From Schaedlerella arabinosiphila (GTDB lineage Bacteria > Bacillota > Clostridia > Lachnospirales > Lachnospiraceae), in contig NZ_RHJS01000002.1 of the NCBI RefSeq assembly GCF_003885045.1, forward strand, positions 6,131,302-6,195,301: 64,000 bases of DNA, written 5' to 3'. The notes below the pieces were generated by a model. The model searched no databases. It saw only the letters and a list, made by a program, of their open reading frames with translations, and was not told the DNA's origin. The position numbers were made by a program, and so were the translations under genes. Below are positions 9,256 through 16,786 of this stretch, one piece after another. The stretch's first letter is position 1; each line of letters begins with the position of its first letter.

Positions 9256-9328
9256 GGGGTATTAGCGCAGTTGGGAGCGCGCAACATTCGCATTGTTGAG
9301 GCCAGGGGTTCGACTCCCCTATACTCCA
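9256..9328 (+). tRNA. tRNA-Ala (anticodon CGC)
   Basis: A 73-nt cloverleaf. The acceptor stem is ggggtat/atactcc (one G-U pair) with discriminator A. The D arm is gcgcagttgggagcgc. The anticodon stem is caaca/tgttg with 7-nt loop ttcgcat, giving anticodon CGC. The T arm is aggggttcgactcccct. CCA is not encoded. Confidence 0.9.
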
Positions 9329-9375
9329 TTATTTTCGGTAAGGGAGCCTGTAAAACGGGAAGGTTCCTTATCAAG

Positions 9376-9467
9376 AAGCAGACGCCCGCCAACGGGATTC
9401 GTAGAGAGATGCGTCTGCTTGATGATAGAAAGCATGGCACGATCAAGTGGGTTTGGCCATGTTTTTT
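9376..9467 (+). terminator. Two hairpins after tRNA-Ala, the second a probable terminator
   Basis: aagcagacgc (9376-9385) pairs perfectly with gcgtctgctt (9411-9420). Then catggc (9433-9438) pairs with gccatg (9456-9461), followed by six T residues (9462-9467). The second is a convincing intrinsic terminator; the first is an unusually long stem for a tRNA trailer. Confidence 0.65.
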
Positions 9468-9520
9468 ATTTTCCTTGTTTCGAGAACCAGAAGTACCTCA
9501 ATATACCATATCGAACCATT

Positions 9521-11143
9521 TCAGACAAAAGGAATGTAATTTTGTAAATAATCCCTCAAATTTTTATCGCAGGCATAAACATATGTACCGAGTATTCCGC
9601 GGGTCATAAATACACCGTATGTATTTAAAATATATTTTTTTAGATCTTCATCATTCGTATTTTGCTTGACGGAGTTGTCGTATAAATGAGAACGGCTGAC
9701 TTTTATGCGATTTTCTGCTGTATCATAATAGAGTTCCGGACCGATTACAACGGCAGCATAATTCAAATCCAGCCCTGGGAGCGTATAGATGCTCCCCATT
9801 TCCTCCCTGGCCCTGGGATTTCGCAGCCAGCCTCCGGTCTGTTTATTCCACCAGATATTCGTGTTTTCAATCTGAATATCCGGAATATCCGGGTTTCCTT
9901 TTGCGGTCCACTTCCAGGCATATCCGCCGCACAATCGGCAGAGTCCGACCATGTTTTCTTTTTCGCGCACTTGCTGAACCATATGATCAAACGGCTGAAA
10001 CAGCTTAAACTCGTATCCGTCAAATTCTTTTCTCTCAGATGTTCTTTGATAAAGGAGATCATATATATACGATATATAGTCCCTGCCGGCACAGATGCGC
10101 AGCTGCTCTGTCAGGACAATGGGGCGAATGCCGCGATAACGGTTATATAGTCGGCTGTAAAAGCTGTCTTTTGAAATATCCGAGGCGCACACAGACTGCT
10201 TTTCATCATAGAAAAGAATCAGATTTCTGGAACAGGTCAAAAGCCAATCCAGCTCATCGCACGATTCATCCAAACCTAACTGTCTGTTTGCCGCATACAT
10301 TTTAGCATTATAAAAGCGCCCGGCATTTTTGGGACGCCGAAGTCTTTGGGCTTCATCGCATATAATGATATCATATGTTTCTTTTGTAACCGAAATAGGT
10401 GTAATGACATCCTTCTTCCGCAGGCCGCGAACGCTTTTGAACATCTCCTGGATTTCCGCCCTTGTAGCGGATGCAGCATATACAAGGCCGATCTTCAAAT
10501 CCTTGTATGCTTCATGTGTTTTCAAATAGTAGAACAGAGAGGTGGCTACTACTGTCTTTCCTGTTCCGGGATCACCTGAGATCAGAACAGGGCGGGCATG
10601 GAAACCTTGTTTGTGCGGCTGCATCTCTTCGGAATCCAACGTATGAATAATACTTGTCAATGTTTCACACTGTGCTTCTGTCAATGGCATATTGGGAGAA
10701 AATTTATATTGACTTAAATTCAGAACCGACTGAAAGCTTTTATGATTGACCAGCCCCAGCTTTTCAAGTTCCAACCACACTTGATCAAAACATAGTTCAA
10801 ATACATTTTTACGAGAATAATGCTGCCATTCTGTTTGGGTATTTATAACATGAAATTTACCATCTGCCCTCATCAGTCGGATAAGTAAGGTTTCAAAATG
10901 TTTGGCAGGTGTTTCATCGAATGTTTTTCCTGTTAGAATATGAATACGTGTGAAAGAATATTGACAGCATAAATCTTTTACATTGTTATGCTTTATACTG
11001 CGCGTTCCGACATCCTTCGTCTCCCCAATATAAACATCTTTTCCGTTTTCTAAAATATAAAGGGAATGGTATTCAAAAAGAAGTTTCCAGCTTTCATAAT
11101 CACCGTGAGAATAGTCAAATGTTGTGATCTTCATATTTGTCAT
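9521..11143 (-). CDS. GIY-YIG domain fused to DUF2075/Schlafen-like helicase
   Basis: About 540 residues. The start is placed at ATG 11143 after a GGGGA site; an in-frame ATG lies 7 codons upstream. An N-terminal GIY-YIG-like fold is seen ('HSLYILENGKDVYIGETKD', about residues 25-45). Next comes a P-loop helicase of the DUF2075 type: Walker A 'LISGDPGTGKTVVATSLFY', Walker B 'YDIIICDEAQRLRR', and 'IVLTEQLR'. The C-terminal half contains the DUF2075 end with 'YTLPGLDLNYAAVVIGPEL'. The enzyme would be an ATP-driven nucleic-acid remodelling protein with a possible nuclease head. It stands alone between tRNA genes, as expected of mobile or defence-related genes; that role is inference. Confidence 0.82.
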   Translation of the reverse strand: MTNMKITTFDYSHGDYESWKLLFEYHSLYILENGKDVYIGETKDVGTRSIKHNNVKDLCCQYSFTRIHILTGKTFDETPAKHFETLLIRLMRADGKFHVINTQTEWQHYSRKNVFELCFDQVWLELEKLGLVNHKSFQSVLNLSQYKFSPNMPLTEAQCETLTSIIHTLDSEEMQPHKQGFHARPVLISGDPGTGKTVVATSLFYYLKTHEAYKDLKIGLVYAASATRAEIQEMFKSVRGLRKKDVITPISVTKETYDIIICDEAQRLRRPKNAGRFYNAKMYAANRQLGLDESCDELDWLLTCSRNLILFYDEKQSVCASDISKDSFYSRLYNRYRGIRPIVLTEQLRICAGRDYISYIYDLLYQRTSERKEFDGYEFKLFQPFDHMVQQVREKENMVGLCRLCGGYAWKWTAKGNPDIPDIQIENTNIWWNKQTGGWLRNPRAREEMGSIYTLPGLDLNYAAVVIGPELYYDTAENRIKVSRSHLYDNSVKQNTNDEDLKKYILNTYGVFMTRGILGTYVYACDKNLRDYLQNYIPFV

Positions 11144-11239
11144 AGTGCTTCCCCATTCTTTCATAAAAATGATTCCAACCGCACAGATGGAAATTATTTC
11201 ATCTTTTTAGTTTCCATACGCAAAGCTTTATCCAATTAC

Positions 11240-11277
11240 AAAAAAATTGGGAAGCCTTAACTTCAAAGGCTTCCCAA
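11240..11277 (-). terminator. Terminator of the tRNA-Leu/tRNA-Gly transcript
   Basis: On the minus strand a perfect 12-bp stem (ttgggaagcctt/aaggcttcccaa, 11247-11277) is followed by seven T residues (11240-11246). It lies just downstream of tRNA-Gly and upstream of the DUF2075 gene. Confidence 0.9.
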
Positions 11278-11284
11278 AGAAAAA

Positions 11285-11355
11285 AGCGGGTGATGGGAAT
11301 CGAACCCACGTATCCAGCTTGGAAGGCTGGTGTTCTACCATTGAACTACACCCGC
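11285..11355 (-). tRNA. tRNA-Gly (anticodon TCC)
   Basis: A 71-nt cloverleaf on the minus strand: acceptor GCGGGTG/CACCCGC with discriminator T, D arm with TTCAATGGTAGAA, anticodon arm CCAGC-CTTCCAA-GCTGG (anticodon TCC), and T arm with GGTTCGATTCC. CCA is not encoded. Confidence 0.95.
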
Positions 11356-11381
11356 ATATTCTATATCCAATTTGACATTAA

Positions 11382-11414
11382 ATACCGGAATCCTTTATAC
11401 GTGGACTCCGGTAT
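11382..11414 (-). other. Hairpin between tRNA-Leu and tRNA-Gly
   Basis: ataccggaatcc pairs with ggactccggtat (one mismatch, a G-U pair on the minus-strand RNA). With no strong T run it may be a processing signal between the two tRNAs or a leaky terminator. Confidence 0.5.
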
Positions 11415-11425
11415 CAATCACCGAG

Positions 11426-11509
11426 TGCGGAAGAAGAGACTTGAACTCTCACAGGATAAACTCCCACTAGAACCTGAATCTAGCGCGTCTGCCATTCCGC
11501 CACTTCCGC
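11426..11509 (-). tRNA. tRNA-Leu (anticodon CAG)
   Basis: An 84-nt class II tRNA on the minus strand: acceptor GCGGAAG/CTTCCGC with discriminator A, anticodon arm CTAGA-TTCAGGT-TCTAG (anticodon CAG), a long variable arm (TGGGAGTTTATCCTG region), and T loop GTTCAAGTC. It lies upstream of tRNA-Gly in the same transcript. Confidence 0.95.
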
Positions 11510-11579
11510 TCGACAAATGGTAGTATATCATATTACCCTGCGTTTGTAAACCCCAAATTTGAAATTTTTGTAAAAAATC

Positions 11580-12560
11580 TTATCGAACAACTTCGAAGCT
11601 TAACGTATACCCATACCCTTCCTTCCCCAGAACTTCTTTAGCCTCCGGTAGGGTTTTCCATGTCAATACCGGTACGTTTTCCGGCGTTACTGCCTGAACG
11701 GAGATTTTTCCAAACGCCGTGAGCAGCAGCGATCCAAAAAGAAATACTGCACAGCAAGCTGCTTTTTTAGACATTTTTTTCTGATTCATAATTGCACCAA
11801 TCCTTTCCTGAAGCATTCCGCTTAAAAAGCCGGTTTCCAAAACGGCAGACGGGTTCATGCGGCAATAGCAGTCCAGTAGAACATGCGCATATCCGGCATG
11901 TTCCGCCTTTCCCAATGCCCGGAGCACGTCCGCATCGCAGGCCAGTTCTATATCCCGATTGAAAAGCGCCAGCATCAGCCAGCATGCCGGATTGTACCAG
12001 TGCAGCGCTGTGGCCGCCAGCATCAATGCTTTTTTCCACAGATCCTTCCGCCGGATATGCATCCACTCGTGCAGCAGAATATATTCGTACTGCGTTTCGC
12101 TGTACTGCTGCGCGGGCAGGACGATTTTCGGAGAGAACAGTCCATATACCATCGGTGAGGCGGCCATCGATGAGGTATAGACGCGGAAACGCGGCCCCCG
12201 GGAATGCGCCTGTATCCAACCGCTGACAGCATCATTTTGCAGATCCTCTTTTTGCCTCATCCTGCCGTAAAAGCGGAGGGCATTTGCCAGAAGGATCAAA
12301 AGCACGGCGTCGGCCCCGCTCCAGCGTACCCATACAGCCACACCTGGCAGAGGGGCGGCGAAAGGATCACATGGATACGGGGCGCATAAATGCCGGACAG
12401 ACAGGATGGGAATGCCGATGCCCTGGGGAAGAAGGAGACGTATGCCGACCAGTATCCAGAGCCATTCCGGGAGGCGGGGCGAAAAAAAGCGGAAAAGCAG
12501 TTTCCGGCCCGCGGCAATTCCGAGGATCAGCAATGCGGCTTTGAGTTGTAATGCTGCCAT
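11580..12560 (-). CDS. M56 (BlaR1/MecR1-like) membrane metallopeptidase, short form
   Basis: Membrane zinc protease of the BlaR1 family. Several N-terminal helices precede the catalytic 'LLHEWMHIRRKD' (HExxH, about residue 170), and 'NRDIELACDADVL' provides the third ligand. The 326-residue length ends soon after a last transmembrane helix, so the large penicillin-binding sensor domain of true BlaR1/MecR1 is absent. It lies 11 bases after a BlaI-type repressor gene, the standard pairing in which the protease inactivates the repressor. The inducing signal cannot be inferred. Confidence 0.85.
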   Translation of the reverse strand: MAALQLKAALLILGIAAGRKLLFRFFSPRLPEWLWILVGIRLLLPQGIGIPILSVRHLCAPYPCDPFAAPLPGVAVWVRWSGADAVLLILLANALRFYGRMRQKEDLQNDAVSGWIQAHSRGPRFRVYTSSMAASPMVYGLFSPKIVLPAQQYSETQYEYILLHEWMHIRRKDLWKKALMLAATALHWYNPACWLMLALFNRDIELACDADVLRALGKAEHAGYAHVLLDCYCRMNPSAVLETGFLSGMLQERIGAIMNQKKMSKKAACCAVFLFGSLLLTAFGKISVQAVTPENVPVLTWKTLPEAKEVLGKEGYGYTLSFEVVR

Positions 12561-12571
12561 ATGCCGTCACC

Positions 12572-12937
12572 TCACTTTTTATCTTCAATCATGCTTCTGA
12601 GCTGCGCTGTTTCCTCCGGCGATAAGTTCTCCCGGGCCAAAAGGGAGGCAAACAAAAGTCCCACAGAGCCCTGGTAAAACTTATCCAAAAATTCCGTCAA
12701 TGCAGACTGCCTTGCGCTTTCCTGCCCGATCAGTGCGGTGCAGAGAAACCCAGGATCTGTACGCCTGACAGCGCCCTTGTCCACCAGCTTTTTGATGACC
12801 GTGTAGGACGTATTCTTGTTCCAGCCGATGGTCTGGTTTAACGCGTCGGCAATTTGTTTTGCGGACAATTCGCCCTTTTGCCATAACAGATCCATTACTT
12901 TTAATTCGGAATCATAAAATTTCATTACTGTATCCAC
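12572..12937 (-). CDS. BlaI/MecI/CopY family transcriptional repressor
   Basis: A 121-residue winged-helix repressor ('ELKVMDLLWQKGELSAKQIADAL', 'WNKNTSYTVIKKLVDKGAV') of BlaI type. The dimerisation end ('LDKFYQGSVGLLFASLLARE') matches the family. Translation starts at GTG 12937, with an in-frame ATG 4 codons later. The paired M56 protease gene follows directly. A dyad-rich segment just upstream is the likely autoregulatory operator, so the pair probably represses itself until the protease is activated. Confidence 0.88.
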   Translation of the reverse strand: MDTVMKFYDSELKVMDLLWQKGELSAKQIADALNQTIGWNKNTSYTVIKKLVDKGAVRRTDPGFLCTALIGQESARQSALTEFLDKFYQGSVGLLFASLLARENLSPEETAQLRSMIEDKK

Positions 12938-12957
12938 CTGCTTTCATCCTATTGCAA

Positions 12958-12987
12958 TAGTCTATCTATAGACTACACTAATAGTCT
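12958..12987 (-). promoter_or_regulatory. Dyad operator for the BlaI-type repressor
   Basis: Two overlapping palindromes: TAGTCTAT-CT-ATAGACTA (12958-12975), and GACTA/TAGTC arms around a 6-bp spacer (12971-12986). They sit about 20 bases before the repressor start, where a promoter would lie. Binding is inferred from position and symmetry. Confidence 0.65.
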
Positions 12988-13010
12988 GTGTTTGTCAAGA
13001 GAATATAATC

Positions 13011-13036
13011 AAAAAAGGAACTGCCTGGGCAGTTCC
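13011..13036 (-). terminator. Intrinsic terminator after the small gene
   Basis: Minus-strand stem ggaactgcc/ggcagttcc (9 bp, 2-nt loop) followed by six T residues. It begins one base after the stop of the 57-codon gene. Confidence 0.9.
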
Positions 13037-13210
13037 CTAAAATTCGATTCCTTTTCCGCTGCAGTCATTAATATAAGAAACAACTTCCTCCAGCTTTGAG
13101 ACAGCCGCCTGCATGTCATCCCAATCGTCGCCGCGCAGTTCCCTGGAAACCATGATACTTTTTACATCTTTCAGCTTCTGGATCATTTCTTTATTTCTTT
13201 CCATATACAT
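13037..13210 (-). CDS. Small helical protein of unknown function (57 aa)
   Basis: An ATG at 13210 (a second in-frame ATG at 13204) follows GCGAGGCGA. The frame runs 57 codons and ends in TAG immediately before a strong terminator, which supports a real gene. The product is charged and probably helical ('NKEMIQKLKDVKSIMVSREL', 'DMQAAVSKLEEVVSYIND'), without membrane segment or signal peptide. I do not recognise a family. It may be transcribed with xpt, which lies upstream on the same strand. Confidence 0.55.
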   Translation of the reverse strand: MYMERNKEMIQKLKDVKSIMVSRELRGDDWDDMQAAVSKLEEVVSYINDCSGKGIEF

Positions 13211-13343
13211 TCGCCTCGCTTCTGTTCAATACTATGTATGCCTGATGAGTTTCGTTTCTGAACTGTCATAAGTCGTATTTTAATGTTCCAAAGCCGCGGC
13301 TTTCGGCATCGTAGGCGCTGTCCGGCCAGGGACGGAGCGGCGT

Positions 13344-13928
13344 CTACGCCTGTTCCCGGAAGGTGATGACGCCGGTCTCTGCATCCATGCTCTCCACGAT
13401 GGCCAGAGATTCCAACTGGAAGCCCAGATTCCGTATGATCTGTCCGCCCGGCTGGAAGCCCTTTTCGACAGCAATGCCGATTCCGGATACCGCAGCCCCT
13501 GCCATCTGGACGATCTGGATCAGGCCTTGCAGCGCGCATCCGTTTGCCAGAAAATCATCAATAATCAGGATATGGTCCTGCGAATTTAAAAATTTCTGCG
13601 CTACGATCACGTTGTTTTTGCATTTATGGGTAAAGGATTCCACCTCTGCCACATACATATCGCCTTCCAGATTGATGCTCTTTGACTTTTTCGCGAATAT
13701 GACCGGAACCTGGAAATGCCGTGCGGCCAGACAGGCGATTCCGATGCCGGAAGCCTCGATGGTCAGAATCTTTGTGACAGGCGTGTCTGCAAAACGCCTT
13801 TTAAATTCCGCCCCCATCTGATCGAACAGTCCGATATCCATCTGATGATTCAGAAAGCTGTCTACCTTCAAGACATTTCCCTCTTTTACAATGCCGTCGC
13901 TTAAAATCCTCTCTTCTAAAAAGTTCAT
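13344..13928 (-). CDS. xpt: Xanthine phosphoribosyltransferase
   Basis: Purine salvage enzyme converting xanthine and PRPP to XMP. The 194-residue length matches Xpt when the start is ATG 13928, which follows AAAGGAGAC; an upstream in-frame ATG is unsupported. The PRPP motif is 'HILIIDDFLANGCALQGL' (about residue 120). 'EERILSDGIVKEGNVLKVDSF' at the N-terminus is characteristic of the family. No purine riboswitch is visible upstream, unlike many Firmicute xpt genes. Confidence 0.93.
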   Translation of the reverse strand: MNFLEERILSDGIVKEGNVLKVDSFLNHQMDIGLFDQMGAEFKRRFADTPVTKILTIEASGIGIACLAARHFQVPVIFAKKSKSINLEGDMYVAEVESFTHKCKNNVIVAQKFLNSQDHILIIDDFLANGCALQGLIQIVQMAGAAVSGIGIAVEKGFQPGGQIIRNLGFQLESLAIVESMDAETGVITFREQA

Positions 13929-14241
13929 CTTTTGTCTCCTTTCCAAATCCGTTTTCCGCACGTAAAAATTATTTGGTTTTTAATAAGTTTATCATACTTT
14001 AATATTGATGACCAGACATCTATCAGATTTTTTCATAAAAGTGACATGGTTTGATTATTGTTCATGGCCTGCTGCTGTGTCAGATGGAGGTGCGCTTGAC
14101 AGGCGCAGAAAGGTATCCTACAATGAAAGCGGCAGAAGAGGCCGCCTGTCAGGAACAGACGCGGATTATATGAAAATGTGTTTGAAATTCTGACAGTTGA
14201 CCGGAAGGTTTTCTGCGGCATTTTGGGCTTACAGGAGATGA
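13929..14241. other. Intergenic region, no gene seen
   Basis: About 310 bases between the divergent xpt and acyltransferase genes. I see no riboswitch, tRNA or convincing ORF; a 62-codon plus-strand frame at 14005 has no ribosome site. Promoters for both directions should lie here but no near-consensus pair stands out. Confidence 0.4.
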
Positions 14242-14247
14242 ATGCAG

Positions 14248-15275
14248 ATGGAGCATAAAAAGCGTTTTGCCGGACTGGATGGATTGAGAGCAATTTTTTG
14301 CATTGGAATCGTCATATATCATGTCAATGAGCCGTTGAGGTGGGGGGGGTAAAATGGCTGGATTCAGTGTATAAATATGGCGGATACTTTGGAAACAGCA
14401 TGTTTTTTATGCTGAGCGGATTGCTTACCGCATACCATTATAAAAATAAAATCATACAGCAAGAAAGCACTTTTTGCGCATTTATGGAGAAGCGCATTCG
14501 GAAAATATATCCCTCGTATTTTTTGACAAATCTTTTCGCTGTGCTCCTTCTGATTTTAAGCGGAACAAAACCGGCTGCCAAAAAACTGATTGTTACTTTT
14601 TTGATGGTTGCCAACGGATGGTTCGACGGCAGGGAAATGCCGTATAATTTCCCTACATGGTTTTTATGTGTACTGATTTTGTTATATATTTTGTATTACG
14701 CTGCAGCGAAGGCTTCATCCCGCTTTCCCAGGCTGTATTTTCCGATGTGTGCGTTTCTTTTATTATGGGGGATGCTCTTAGTGACAAAGGACTGGGATCT
14801 GCCTTTCAATTACCGTACCTGCGGCGAAGGATACATGAACTTCTTTCTCGGGGTGCTCCTTGCGGAAGTTATAATGAGCAGCCCGGTAAAAAAAGAAATT
14901 TTGGCTGCTGCAAATTTGCTGATTTTTTCCGCAATTATGATCTCCGTATATCTGTTTGGCCTGGAAACAATCCCTGTAAATCTGAACTGGATTGTTTCAT
15001 GTCTGTGTGCAAATATGATTTTTATAGCGGTGTATGGAAGATTCCCAGTAAAGGCGTTGACGTTCCCGCCTTTACAGGCAATTGGGAAATGCAGCTTTTC
15101 AATTTATCTGTGGCATATTCCGGTTGTCAGGACTTATCTTATGATCGAAAAAAAGTTTCTGCCTTTTTATATGGATTCAAGATGGAATTTTATACTTTAC
15201 TTTTTGGTTTTGATTGCTGTGTCAGCCATGTCATACCGTTATTTTGAAAGAAAATCCGGATTTCGTAAGAAATAA
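14248..15275 (+). pseudogene. Acyltransferase 3 family (OafA/YrhL-like), frameshifted at G8
   Basis: Membrane O-acyltransferase family that typically modifies cell-envelope polysaccharides. The first 34 codons (from ATG 14248, or the in-frame ATG 14242, after AGGAG) carry the family start 'FAGLDGLRAIFCIGIVIYHV' and then run into a TAA at 14350, directly after eight G residues. The rest (14340-15275, 'GNSMFFMLSGLLTAYHYKNK' then about nine helices) is in the other frame. Nine or six G residues would join them seamlessly. Either a slippage (phase-variable) OFF state, a fixed mutation or a sequencing error in the homopolymer. Confidence 0.85.
14342..14349 (+). repeat. G8 homopolymer tract at the frameshift
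   Basis: Eight consecutive G residues within the 5' coding part of the acyltransferase gene. Frame analysis shows that lengths 6 or 9 give an uninterrupted protein, while 8 stops two codons into the tract. Confidence 0.9.
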
Positions 15276-15341
15276 ATCAATGGAAATCTTGAATGGTCTA
15301 TTCACAGTAACCTCGAATACCACATTTTTCTCCAAAAGTCC

Positions 15342-15370
15342 TTGACTTTCTGAAAAAAACGTAATAAACT
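15342..15370 (+). promoter_or_regulatory. Promoter of the str operon
   Basis: TTGACT (15342-15347), 17-bp spacer, TAAACT (15365-15370), about 140 bases before rpsL. The leader contains an inverted repeat (tgcatgaagatgcattca) near 15380. Confidence 0.65.
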
Positions 15371-15509
15371 AGTCTAGCGTGCATGAAGATGCATTCATTT
15401 TTGTGTACGGATTTACTATAGATAATGAAAATTATCTGCAACCATTCCCGCCTGATACAAAAGTCCATATCAGCGCGGGGAAAACGAAAGAATCATAGGA
15501 GGTGAAAAA

Positions 15510-15932
15510 ATGCCAACATTTAACCAGTTAGTTAGAAAAGGACGTCAGACTTCTGAGAAGAAATCTACAGCACCTGCACTTCAGAAGGGATACAATTCTC
15601 TGAAGAAGCGCGCGACAGACGCATCTGCACCGCAGAAGAGAGGTGTGTGTACAGCAGTTAAGACAGCGACACCGAAGAAGCCGAATTCTGCTCTGAGGAA
15701 GATCGCCAGAGTACGTCTGTCTAATGGAATCGAAGTGACAAGCTACATTCCGGGTGAAGGACACAACCTGCAGGAGCATAGCGTAGTTATGATCCGCGGA
15801 GGAAGAGTAAAGGACCTGCCTGGTACAAGATACCACATCATCAGAGGTACGCTTGATACCGCAGGAGTTGCCAAGAGAAGACAGGCACGTTCCAAGTACG
15901 GCGCAAAGAGACCAAAAGACGCAAAAAAGTGA
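15510..15932 (+). CDS. rpsL: 30S ribosomal protein S12
   Basis: Decoding-centre protein of the small subunit. Family motifs are 'KKPNSALRKIARVRLSNG' and 'PGEGHNLQEHSVVMIRGG', with the conserved lysines/proline of the streptomycin-resistance region in wild-type form. The 140-residue length is normal. ATG 15510 follows AGGAGGTG. First gene of the str operon (rpsL, rpsG, fusA, tuf); codon use is that of a highly expressed gene. Confidence 0.98.
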   Translation: MPTFNQLVRKGRQTSEKKSTAPALQKGYNSLKKRATDASAPQKRGVCTAVKTATPKKPNSALRKIARVRLSNGIEVTSYIPGEGHNLQEHSVVMIRGGRVKDLPGTRYHIIRGTLDTAGVAKRRQARSKYGAKRPKDAKK

Positions 15933-15942
15933 TCACTTAGTG

Positions 15943-16071
15943 AATAACGCATGAAATGTGTTATGAACTTAGTGAGAACTTTTGTTCTTCGATGCGAAGC
16001 AGTGGAGAACTTCCTTATGAAGCAGCCGACACATTCACTAATGAAACGGCGAAGAACTTCCTTGTGAAGCA
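15943..16071 (+). repeat. Hairpin and 19-nt direct repeat downstream of rpsL
   Basis: ataacgcat/atgtgttat (15943-15963) can form a hairpin right after the rpsL stop. Further on, AGAACTTCCTTRTGAAGCA occurs twice (16006-16024 and 16053-16071, one difference). No coding frame is convincing here. Confidence 0.6.
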
Positions 16072-16141
16072 ATGAAGAACAACCCAAAAACTACAAAGTT
16101 AAATCGTATCACAAACAGAACTATGACTAATCGTAGGTTGC

Positions 16142-16261
16142 GGATTAAACAGCCCGGCACTCCCGGGCATAGATTGGTCCCTTAAGCCACGAGCACATGC
16201 TATGCGATTTCCATAGAGAGACACATGTGAGTACCGATGATTTAATCTCCGGTTGTCCGGA
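16142..16261 (+). ncRNA. Candidate structured RNA leader of rpsG
   Basis: Nested complementary segments. A closing helix gattaaa (16143-16149) pairs with tttaatc (16241-16247) and encloses two arms. One is a GC-rich hairpin gcccgg/ccgggc (16152-16168). The other is a two-part arm cacatg/catgtg (16194-16229) with inner ctatg/catag (16200-16216). A further hairpin tccgg/ccgga (16248-16261) abuts the rpsG ribosome site. The position between rpsL and rpsG is where S7 autoregulation occurs in E. coli, so an S7-binding leader is a reasonable guess; no named RNA family was recognised. Confidence 0.5.
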
Positions 16262-16287
16262 AAATAATGATTAAGGAGGGAAGGACC

Positions 16288-16758
16288 GTGCCACGTAAAG
16301 GACATACTCAAAAAAGAGATGTATTAGCGGACCCAATATACAACAATAAGGTTGTTACCAAGCTTATCAACAACATCATGCTGGATGGTAAGAAGGGTGT
16401 AGCTCAGAAGATTGTATACGGAGCATTTGAAAGAGTTGAGGCTAAGGCTGACAAGCCGGCTATCGATGTGTTCGAGGAAGCAATGAACAACATCATGCCT
16501 GTACTGGAAGTAAAAGCAAGACGTATCGGCGGTGCGACATACCAGGTACCGATCGAGGTTCGGGCGGACAGAAGGCAGGCGCTTGCTCTTCGCTGGCTGA
16601 CCATGTTCTCACGCAAGAGAGGCGAGAAGACCATGGAAGAAAGGCTTGCGAACGAGATTCTGGATGCGTCCAACAACACAGGCGCATCTGTAAAAAGAAA
16701 AGAAGATATGCATAAGATGGCAGAGGCAAACAAGGCGTTTGCACATTACAGATTTTAA
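16288..16758 (+). CDS. rpsG: 30S ribosomal protein S7
   Basis: Primary 16S rRNA binding protein that organises the 3' domain of the small subunit. GTG 16288 follows TAAGGAGGG and gives the usual 156 residues starting VPRKGHTQKR. Family features include 'PIYNNKVVTKLINNIMLDG' and 'RRIGGATYQVPIEVRADR'. The long structured spacer in front suggests separate translational control within the str operon. Confidence 0.98.
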   Translation: MPRKGHTQKRDVLADPIYNNKVVTKLINNIMLDGKKGVAQKIVYGAFERVEAKADKPAIDVFEEAMNNIMPVLEVKARRIGGATYQVPIEVRADRRQALALRWLTMFSRKRGEKTMEERLANEILDASNNTGASVKRKEDMHKMAEANKAFAHYRF

Positions 16759-16786
16759 AGTTGCATAAATATAGGAGGAGAAGATT

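Noticed and set aside
13929..14100. Purine riboswitch upstream of xpt
   Set aside because: The conserved core of the guanine/adenine aptamer could not be found on the minus strand.
14005..14193. A 62-codon frame between xpt and the acyltransferase gene
   Set aside because: No ribosome site, poor composition and no recognisable feature.
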